Assembly: GCF_018885265.1 (NCBI RefSeq)
Contig: NZ_CP076538.1
Location: 3,942,001 to 4,006,000, forward strand
DNA: 64,000 nt
Source: Amycolatopsis aidingensis
Lineage (GTDB): Bacteria > Actinomycetota > Actinomycetes > Mycobacteriales > Pseudonocardiaceae
Reading direction: 5' to 3'
Numbering within the stretch: the stretch's first letter is position 1; each line of letters begins with the position of its first letter. The notes below the pieces were generated by a model, which had not been told where the DNA came from, searched no databases, and worked only from the letters and a program-made list of their open reading frames with translations. The position numbers and the translations under genes were made by a program. This document shows, in pieces, positions 56,860 through 64,000 of this stretch.

Positions 56860-56910
56860 CTGTGAGTTGCCCGTTCGCTGCGAAAACTGCAGGAAAAGGG
56901 CCACTCACAG
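56860..56910. repeat. imperfect palindrome, second member of the 52-bp family
   Basis: CTGTGAGTTGCCCGTTCGCT opens it and GGGCCACTCACAG closes it; about 51 bases. Same outer arms as the perfect element at 48113-48164, with mutations in the centre. It sits between the convergent stops of the Rv1486c-like gene and hemH, in a terminator position. Confidence 0.85.
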
Positions 56911-56917
56911 CGGAGGG

Positions 56918-56933
56918 GTATAGGGCGTTATAC
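56918..56933. promoter_or_regulatory. GTATA-N6-TATAC site 4
   Basis: GTATAGGGCGTTATAC, perfect arms, two bases before the hemH stop codon and next to the palindrome at 56860. It is 30 kb from the other three sites. Like site 2 it lies between convergent genes. Confidence 0.5.
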
Positions 56934-56935
56934 GG

Positions 56936-57976
56936 CTAGCGCGGGCGGGTGGGCTGCTCGCAGCAGCGGGGCGCGCAGGGGGCGCCGTCCACCGTGCAGC
57001 CGGCCATCGGGAACCCGGAGAGCTTGCGCACCGGGACGCCCGCGAGGTGTTCCCGGACCAGCTCGACCACCAGCTCGGCGAACCGGCGGTCGGAGTTGGG
57101 CGTGGCCGCCCTGGCGAAGCCCATGCCGAGTTCGGCCGCCCGTTCGGCCGCCTCGTTGTCCAGGTCCCAGATCACCTCGAGGTGATCGGAGACGAACCCC
57201 ACCGGGCACACCACCACCGACCCCACACCCTCGGCGTGCAGCGCGTCGATGTGGTCCACGATGTCCGGCTCCAGCCAGGGCACCTGCGGGGGCCCGGACC
57301 GGGACTGCCACACCAGGTCGTGACGCTCCAGCCCGGCCTCCGCGGCCACCAGCCGGGCGGCCTCGGCGACCTGCCGGGAGTAACGCCGCCCGCCCTCCTC
57401 GGGCGGACCCGCGGCCCGATCCGCGCTCTCCGGCACCGAATGCGCCACGAACACCGTCCGGGTGCCGCCCGGATGCCCCAGTTCGGCGTGCGCCGCCCGC
57501 ACCGCATCGGCGAAGGAACCGATGAACAGCGGGTGATCGAAGAACTGCCGCAACTTGGTCAGCCGCGGCGCCTCCGCCCCGACCGCGGCCCGTGCCCTGG
57601 CGATGTCCTCGTCGTACTGGCGGCACGCGGAGTAGCCGCCGTAGGCACTGGTCGGGAACACCAGCGCGGAACGCACCCCGTCCGAGGTCATCCGCGCCAG
57701 GGTGTCCTCCACCATCGGATGCCAGTTCCGGTTGCCGAAGTACACCGGCAGATCGATCCCCTGCGCGGCAAGTTCCTTCTCCACCGCGCTGATCGCGTCC
57801 CGGTTCAGCTGGTTGATCGGCGAGACGCCGCCGAAGTGGTGATAGTGCTCGGCCACCTCGGCCAGCCGCTCCGGCGGCACTCCCCTGCCCCTGGTCACGT
57901 TCTCCAGGAACGGCAGCACGTCCGCAGGCCCCTCCGGACCGCCGAAGGACAGCCAGAGCAATGCCTGATAGCCCAT
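56936..57976 (-). CDS. hemH: coproporphyrin/protoporphyrin ferrochelatase
   Basis: Inserts Fe(II) into the porphyrin at a late step of haem synthesis; 346 aa from ATG 57976. In actinobacteria the substrate is coproporphyrin III (the enzyme is also called CpfC). Motifs: [42 protein letters not shown] (metal-binding His), [15 protein letters not shown] and [20 protein letters not shown]. The C-terminus has [16 protein letters not shown], cysteines that can hold a 2Fe-2S cluster as in other actinobacteria. In M. tuberculosis it follows inhA directly; here three genes intervene. Confidence 0.95.
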   Translation of the reverse strand: MGYQALLWLSFGGPEGPADVLPFLENVTRGRGVPPERLAEVAEHYHHFGGVSPINQLNRDAISAVEKELAAQGIDLPVYFGNRNWHPMVEDTLARMTSDGVRSALVFPTSAYGGYSACRQYDEDIARARAAVGAEAPRLTKLRQFFDHPLFIGSFADAVRAAHAELGHPGGTRTVFVAHSVPESADRAAGPPEEGGRRYSRQVAEAARLVAAEAGLERHDLVWQSRSGPPQVPWLEPDIVDHIDALHAEGVGSVVVCPVGFVSDHLEVIWDLDNEAAERAAELGMGFARAATPNSDRRFAELVVELVREHLAGVPVRKLSGFPMAGCTVDGAPCAPRCCEQPTRPR

Positions 57977-58033
57977 GTCACCCACGGCAACCATCTTCCG
58001 GCATGACCGTGCCCACCACGATCCGGGGCCGCT

Positions 58034-58056
58034 TTTTGTACTGACTGATCCAATAC
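58034..58056. promoter_or_regulatory. shared operator-like motif 1, upstream of TetR gene
   Basis: TTTTGTACTGACTGATCC followed by AATAC; 17 of 23 bases match 58703-58725. It ends 16 bases before the TetR start codon. A likely self-operator for that repressor. Confidence 0.6.
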
Positions 58057-58072
58057 CTGTTAGGGTGGGCCC

Positions 58073-58651
58073 ATGGCACGGCCACGCGAGTTCGACGAGC
58101 AGCACGCAGTCGAGCGAGCCATGCACGCGTTCTGGGACTCCGGATACGAGGGCACCTCGACCGAACAGCTGTGCGCGGCCACCGGGCTCGGCCGCAGCAG
58201 CATCTACAACACCTTCACCAGCAAGCACGCCCTGTTCCGCCGCTCGCTGCGGCACTACTCGCAAACGGCACACCAGCGCCAGCTGGAACTGATCGAGGGA
58301 GCGGGGACCGTGCGGGCCAAGGTGCGGACACTGCTCACCCGGCTGATCGAGGAGGAACTGGAGCATGGCCGACGCGGCTGCCTCGCGGTGAACACCGTGG
58401 TGGAACTCGGCGGCAGGGACGCCGAGATCAGCACCGATCTGCGCCGCGACTTCGACCAGCTGATCGAGGCCTGGCGCGCGGCGATCCAGCGGGCCCAGCG
58501 CGAGGGCGAGATCGACCGGAAGGCCGACCCGCTGGCACTGGCCCAGTTCATCCACTCCACCGTCGGCGGGCTGCGGCTGATGGCGCGCAGCGGAGCCGAC
58601 CGGGCCGCGCTGGAGAACGTGCTGGAGGTCGCCCTCACCACCCTCCGCTGA
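58073..58651 (+). CDS. TetR-family regulator of adjacent MFS gene
   Basis: Repressor-type protein of 192 aa. [23 protein letters not shown] and [19 protein letters not shown] (about 17-60). The C-terminal domain contains [20 protein letters not shown], typical of the TetR_C subgroup seen with efflux pumps. Its own promoter and that of the MFS gene 91 bp downstream carry the same 23-base motif, which suggests that it represses both. Ligand unknown, probably a pump substrate. Confidence 0.9.
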   Translation: MARPREFDEQHAVERAMHAFWDSGYEGTSTEQLCAATGLGRSSIYNTFTSKHALFRRSLRHYSQTAHQRQLELIEGAGTVRAKVRTLLTRLIEEELEHGRRGCLAVNTVVELGGRDAEISTDLRRDFDQLIEAWRAAIQRAQREGEIDRKADPLALAQFIHSTVGGLRLMARSGADRAALENVLEVALTTLR

Positions 58652-58702
58652 GCCGGCTCGGCAACCAGGTCGTGATCCGGACCCTGGCTCACCCTGTCCT
58701 AA

Positions 58703-58725
58703 TTTTGCACTGAACGTTCCATAAC
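58703..58725. promoter_or_regulatory. shared operator-like motif 2, upstream of MFS gene
   Basis: TTTTGCACTGAACGTTCC followed by ATAAC; partner of 58034-58056. It ends 17 bases before the MFS start, with AGAGGAG as ribosome site in between. Confidence 0.6.
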
Positions 58726-58742
58726 TCAGCAGAGGAGCACGC

Positions 58743-59912
58743 GTGCCACTCGCCGTCTACGTGCTGGGGCTGAGCATCTTCGCGCTCGGCACCTCCGAGT
58801 TCATGATCGCCGGCCTGCTGCCGGACATCGCCGCCGATCTCGCGGTCAGCATCCCGGACGCGGGCCTGCTCATCTCCGCCTTCGCGGTCGGGATGCTGGT
58901 CGGCGCGCCGCTGCTCGCGGCGGCCACCCTGCGGCTGCCGCGCAAGCTCACCCTGCTCGGCATGCTCACGATCTTCGCCGTCAGCCACCTGGCCGGCGCG
59001 CTGGCCAGCTCCTACGGCCTGCTGTTCGCCTCCCGGATCGTGGCCGCCCTGGCCTGCGCCGGGTTCTGGGCGGTCGCCGCGGTGACCACGATCAGCCTGG
59101 TGCCCGGTAACCGGCGCGGGCCGGCCCTTGCCGTGCTCGCGGGCGGGCTGACCGTGGCGAACGTGCTCGGCGTTCCCGCGGGCACGTTCCTCGGCCAGCA
59201 CGCAGGCTGGCGGGCTGCCTTCCTGGCGGTGGCCCTGCTGGCGGCGCTGGCGCTGGCCGGGGTGCTGCTGCTGGTCCCGGCGACCAGGGCGAGCGGGGCC
59301 GAGCGGCCGCGCCTTTCCGCCGAGCTGCGGGTGTACACCCGGCCGCGGCTGTGGCTGGCGCTGGGCATCACCGTGTTCACCACCGCGATGATCACCGGCA
59401 CCTTCAGCTACCTCTCCCCGCTGCTGACCGAGCTGAGCGGGCTGCCATCCGGATGGGTCCCCGGGGCGCTCGGCCTGTTCGGGCTGGGGGCCCTGCTGGG
59501 CATCACCCTCGGCGGACGGGTCGCCGACGCTCATCCACTGCGCACCCTGGCCTGCGGTGTCGCCGGGGCGATCGGGGTGCTGGCGGTACTGGCGCTGGCG
59601 GGCTCGGTCACCCCGGTCGCGGTCGCCGGGGTCTTCCTGCTCGGCTTCGCCGGGTTCCTCACCAACCCGGCGCTGAACACCCGGGTGTTCGCCCTGGCAG
59701 AGGGCGCGCCCACGCTGGCGGGCGCCACCAACGTGTCGGCCTTCAACACCGGCATCGTGGCCGCGCCCTGGCTGGCCGGCCTCGCCCTGGACGCCGGCCT
59801 CGGCTACCGGAGCGTCCCCTTGGTGAGCATCGCGCTCGGCGTGCTCGCCCTCACCGGCATCGCGCTGGCCACCGCACTGCACCGCCGCCCCGCCAGACAA
59901 CTGACACCATAG
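58743..59912 (+). CDS. MFS drug-efflux transporter (Cmx/CmrA type)
   Basis: Twelve-helix proton-driven exporter of 389 aa. The N-terminus [25 protein letters not shown] and the motif C-like [18 protein letters not shown] match the DHA1 family that includes chloramphenicol exporters. Start is GTG at 58743. Controlled probably by TetR at 58073. Followed 15 bp later by an NTF2-like gene in the same transcript. Drug range is unknown. Confidence 0.9.
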   Translation: MPLAVYVLGLSIFALGTSEFMIAGLLPDIAADLAVSIPDAGLLISAFAVGMLVGAPLLAAATLRLPRKLTLLGMLTIFAVSHLAGALASSYGLLFASRIVAALACAGFWAVAAVTTISLVPGNRRGPALAVLAGGLTVANVLGVPAGTFLGQHAGWRAAFLAVALLAALALAGVLLLVPATRASGAERPRLSAELRVYTRPRLWLALGITVFTTAMITGTFSYLSPLLTELSGLPSGWVPGALGLFGLGALLGITLGGRVADAHPLRTLACGVAGAIGVLAVLALAGSVTPVAVAGVFLLGFAGFLTNPALNTRVFALAEGAPTLAGATNVSAFNTGIVAAPWLAGLALDAGLGYRSVPLVSIALGVLALTGIALATALHRRPARQLTP

Positions 59913-59927
59913 GAGAAGGGAAAAACC

Positions 59928-60341
59928 ATGTCGGAACGCACCCAGACGGAGCAGACCAGGGCGCTGGTCGCCGCGTTCTTCCAGGAGATGGCGGCGACGA
60001 GCGGCGACCCCGTGGCCTACCTCGCCGACACCGTGCACTGGGACATCCCCGGTGCCACCGGGATCGTGCCCTGGATCGGGCGGCGCAGCGGCAAGGCCGA
60101 GGCGGCCGAGTTCTTCGCCCGCTTCGGGGACTACCTCGAACCCGACCGTTTCGAGGTGCACCGGATCGTCGCCGACGGGCCGCATGCCGTGGCCATCGGC
60201 GAGCTACGCAGCCGGGTACGGGCGACCGGGCGGGTCATCGAGTCCCCGTTCGCCTTCGACCTCACCGTGCACGACGGGCTGATCACCCGGTACGTGATGT
60301 TCGAGGACAGCTGGCGGGTGGCCGAGGCCACCCGCCCGTAG
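59928..60341 (+). CDS. NTF2/SnoaL-like protein
   Basis: Small alpha+beta barrel protein of 137 aa: ALVAAFFQEMAATSGDPVAYL, then VHWDIPGATGIVPWIGRRSG and a C-terminal FAFDLTVHDGLITRYVMFEDSW. Such proteins are hydrolases, isomerases or ligand-binding proteins for small hydrophobic molecules. Good ribosome site (AGGAGAAGGG). It is the last gene of the TetR-MFS group and may modify or bind the compound exported. It stops 9 bp before the end of the convergent inhA. Confidence 0.82.
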   Translation: MSERTQTEQTRALVAAFFQEMAATSGDPVAYLADTVHWDIPGATGIVPWIGRRSGKAEAAEFFARFGDYLEPDRFEVHRIVADGPHAVAIGELRSRVRATGRVIESPFAFDLTVHDGLITRYVMFEDSWRVAEATRP

Positions 60342-60350
60342 GAACGGCGG

Positions 60351-61118
60351 TCACATTCCGACGGCGTGCACGCCACCGTCGACGAACACCATCGAGCCGG
60401 TGGTGGCGGGCAGCCAGTCGGAAAGCAGGGCACACACGGACTTCGCCACCGGGGTGGAGTCCGTGGTGTCCCAGCCCAGCGGCGCCCGGTCACCCCAGCT
60501 GTTCTCCAGCTGTTCGAACCCGGGGATGGACTTCGCGGCCATGGTCTTCACCGGCCCGGCGGAGATCACGTTCACCCGGACCCCGTGCGCACCCAGTTCC
60601 CGCGCGAGGTAGCGGTTCACCGACTCCAGCGCGGCCTTGGACACACCCATCCAGTTGTACGCGGGCCAGGCCACCCTGGCGTCGAAGTCCAGGCCGACGA
60701 TCGAGGCCCCGCGCCCCAGCAGCGGCAGCACCGCCGTGGTGAGCGCCTTGAAGGAGTACGCCGAGACCTGCACCGCGGTGCTCACGTCCTCCCACGGCGC
60801 GTCCAGGAACGGCGCGCCGAGGCAGGACTGCGGCGCGAACGCGATCGCGTGCAGCACCCCGTCCAGGCCGTCCACATGCTCGCGCACCCGTTCGGCGAGG
60901 GTGTCCAGGTGCTCCTGGTTCTGCACGTCCAGCTCCACCACCGGAGCGGGCTGCGGCAGCCGCTTGGCGATGCGCTCCACCAGCGACATCCGCCCGAAAC
61001 CGGTGAGCACCACCGTCGCGCCCTGCTCCTGCGCGACCTTGGCGGCGTTGAACGCCATCGACGTCTCCGTGATCACGCCCGTGATCAGCAGTTTCTTGCC
61101 TTCGAGCAGACCGGACAC
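60351..61118 (-). CDS. inhA: NADH-dependent enoyl-ACP reductase InhA
   Basis: FAS-II enoyl-ACP reductase of 255 aa, the isoniazid/ethionamide target in mycobacteria. The N-terminus VSGLLEGKKLLITGVITETS and VLTGFGRMSLVERIAKRLP are InhA-type. The catalytic Tyr and Lys are in AYNWMGVSKAALES (near 154-161), and LSDWLPATTGSMVFVDGG is the conserved end. The GTG at 61118 has GGAGGACAG upstream. Lies 53 bp downstream of fabG1 on the same strand, the usual pair. Confidence 0.94.
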   Translation of the reverse strand: MSGLLEGKKLLITGVITETSMAFNAAKVAQEQGATVVLTGFGRMSLVERIAKRLPQPAPVVELDVQNQEHLDTLAERVREHVDGLDGVLHAIAFAPQSCLGAPFLDAPWEDVSTAVQVSAYSFKALTTAVLPLLGRGASIVGLDFDARVAWPAYNWMGVSKAALESVNRYLARELGAHGVRVNVISAGPVKTMAAKSIPGFEQLENSWGDRAPLGWDTTDSTPVAKSVCALLSDWLPATTGSMVFVDGGVHAVGM

Positions 61119-61171
61119 CTGTCCTCCGTTTCGGAAGTTCGGGAAGAGTGCTGGTTGGGGTGGAACCTGGT

Positions 61172-62906
<1,735 letters not shown>

Positions 62907-63890
62907 TCACGGCAGCCGCTGGCCGAGGAACAGGGAGCTGCCCGCGGCGCCGATCAGCACGATGGTCGCCAGCACCACCCACGGCCTGCTGGCGTCGGCC
63001 TCCTTGAGCTCGTACCCGATCTGCTCACCGAGACTGGCGTACACCTGTTTCAGCTCCGCGGCCGTGGCTGCCTTGTAGAAGTCGCCGCCGGAGAGCCGGG
63101 CGATCTCCCGCATGGAGGAGTCGTCCACCGGGACCGGCTGCGGGTCGCCCTCGATGGTCACCACCCCGTGCGAGGTGCCGAAGGAGATCGTGGAGACCGG
63201 CACGCCGGCCTGCTTGGCCCGCTGCGCCGCGGTGTAGGCGCCGCGTGGGTCGTAGGGGTCGTCCGTGGGCACGGTCTGTTTGCCGTCGGTCATCAGCACG
63301 ATCCGGGCCGGCGGTGGCCCCTCGGCCCCGCCGACCACCGCGGAGAACCCCTCGATGGACTGCAGGGCGGCGAAGATGCCCTCCCCGGTCGCGGTGGACT
63401 GCGCCAGTTTCAGGTTGTCGATGGACTTGAGCACGCCTGCCCGCTCGGTGGTGGGAGCCACCAGCACGGTGGCGGTACCCGCGAAGGAGATCAGCCCAAG
63501 GTTGACCCCGGGGGTGAGTCCCTCGGCGAAGGTCTTGGCCGCGTCCTGAGCCGCGTCCAGCCTGGTGGGCGCCACATCGGTGGCCTCCATGGACAGCGAC
63601 ACGTCGATCACCAGCATCACCGTGGCGCGGTTACGCGGCACCTTCTGCTCCGCGGTCGGACCCGCGAGCGCGAAGGTGAGCAGGATCAGCGACACGATCA
63701 GCAGCGCGGCAGGCACATGGCGGCTCCAGCCCTGGCTGCGCGGCGCGACCCGTTCCAGCAGCTCGAGGTTGGTGAACCGCATCGTGCGCTTACGGCGGGC
63801 CCGCTGCACCAGCACGTAGCCCACCACCACCGCCGCCACGAGCAACAGCAGCAGGAACCACCACGGCGAACTGAAACCGGTCAGGCTCAC
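62907..63890 (-). CDS. VWA-domain membrane protein (Rv1481-like)
   Basis: Membrane protein of 327 aa with two N-terminal helices (FLLLLLVAAVVVGYVLV; AALLIVSLILLTFALAG), a central VWA domain with MIDAS DVSLSM (near 93) and LMTDGKQTVP, and a C-terminal helix (VVLATIVLIGAAGSSLFLG). It overlaps the DUF58 gene upstream by 4 bp. The moxR1-DUF58-VWA order is known from M. tuberculosis Rv1479-Rv1481. Linked to the cell envelope in mycobacteria; the exact role is unclear. GTG start at 63890. Confidence 0.9.
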   Translation of the reverse strand: MSLTGFSSPWWFLLLLLVAAVVVGYVLVQRARRKRTMRFTNLELLERVAPRSQGWSRHVPAALLIVSLILLTFALAGPTAEQKVPRNRATVMLVIDVSLSMEATDVAPTRLDAAQDAAKTFAEGLTPGVNLGLISFAGTATVLVAPTTERAGVLKSIDNLKLAQSTATGEGIFAALQSIEGFSAVVGGAEGPPPARIVLMTDGKQTVPTDDPYDPRGAYTAAQRAKQAGVPVSTISFGTSHGVVTIEGDPQPVPVDDSSMREIARLSGGDFYKAATAAELKQVYASLGEQIGYELKEADASRPWVVLATIVLIGAAGSSLFLGQRLP

Positions 63891-64000
63891 GACATCCCCC
63901 CGGACCAGCCGCGCTTGCGGGCCACCACGAAGCGGACCGTGTCGGCGATCCAGTCCGAGTCGGTACGCAGCACCAGATGTCCCGCGCCCGCCTGGCGCAC
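63887..64000 (-). CDS. DUF58 protein, C-terminal end (runs off window)
   Basis: The last 37 codons of a gene that continues past base 64000. The visible end, LRTDSDWIADTVRFVVARKR followed by GWSGGMS, is typical of DUF58 proteins (Rv1480-like), which have a degenerate VWA domain and work with MoxR ATPases. Its stop overlaps the GTG start of the VWA gene (GTGA). Confidence 0.8.
   Translation of the reverse strand: MRQAGAGHLVLRTDSDWIADTVRFVVARKRGWSGGMS

Noticed and set aside
58689..60185. Minus-strand open frame opposite the MFS gene
   Set aside because: Glu/Gln/Gly/Arg-rich shadow; the MFS gene on the other strand has clear transmembrane helices and an operator.

Overview
This 64 kb window is very GC-rich chromosomal DNA from a high-GC actinobacterium, most likely of the Pseudonocardiaceae type (Amycolatopsis, Saccharomonospora and relatives); the genus is inference. 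The grounds are a complete Pup-proteasome system, a mycothiol ligase (MshC), InhA/FabG1 fatty-acid enzymes, frequent GTG starts, DUF222/HNH and TipA-type regulators, and gene order close to two Mycobacterium tuberculosis blocks: Rv2090 to Rv2130c (bases 1-48,060) and Rv1480 to Rv1486c (56,000-64,000, inverted).

Layout. 0-6.5 kb: 5'-3' exonuclease, two DUF4333 proteins around an Eis-like acetyltransferase, and the HelY helicase. 6.5-11.7 kb: an accessory insert (alpha/beta hydrolase, HxlR regulator, membrane protein, GlxA-like regulator, GT87 mannosyltransferase, O-methyltransferase) with a 34-bp repeat and several frameshifts. 11.7-17.8 kb: lipid kinase, tatC, tatA, pafC, pafB, pafA. 17.8-30 kb: PAP2-DAGK fusion, prcA, prcB, pup, dop, then an accessory stretch (NUDIX, lipoprotein, aldo/keto reductase, methyltransferase, small HTH protein, secreted GH5 cellulase) and mpa. 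30-39 kb: tandem membrane-protein paralogues, trmI, site-2 protease, RecB-like nuclease, thioesterase, ParA-like ATPase, HNH protein, hisG, hisE. 39-48 kb: carotenoid oxygenase with a strong operator, methyltransferase, HAD hydrolase, PAC2 protein, phosphoesterase, ABC-F ATPase, LPMO, mshC. 48-56 kb: MerR/TipA regulator, TetR-P450 divergon, intracellular-type subtilase with a small I9-like companion, and a MoxR/VWA pair. 56-64 kb: hemH, a TetR-MFS-NTF2 insert, inhA, fabG1, thioesterase, trmL, a VWA membrane protein and the end of a DUF58 gene.

Working together. Dop deamidates Pup (it ends GGQ), PafA ligates it to lysines, Mpa unfolds pupylated substrates into the PrcA/PrcB core, and PafB/PafC are WYL regulators of the DNA-damage response. 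TatA/TatC export folded proteins. HisE/HisG act in histidine synthesis, MshC in mycothiol synthesis, FabG1/InhA in fatty-acid elongation, and HemH in haem synthesis.

Two cautions. Six single-base indels in five genes (GlxA-like regulator, GT87 twice, one membrane paralogue, HNH protein, hisG) mostly sit in C/G runs, and one hits a biosynthetic gene, so sequencing error is at least as likely as gene decay. No tRNA, rRNA, CRISPR array, prophage or insertion sequence was recognised. The best candidates for undescribed biology are the subtilase/I9-like pair, the recurring GTATA-N6-TATAC sites with a small HTH protein, and the 52-bp palindrome family.
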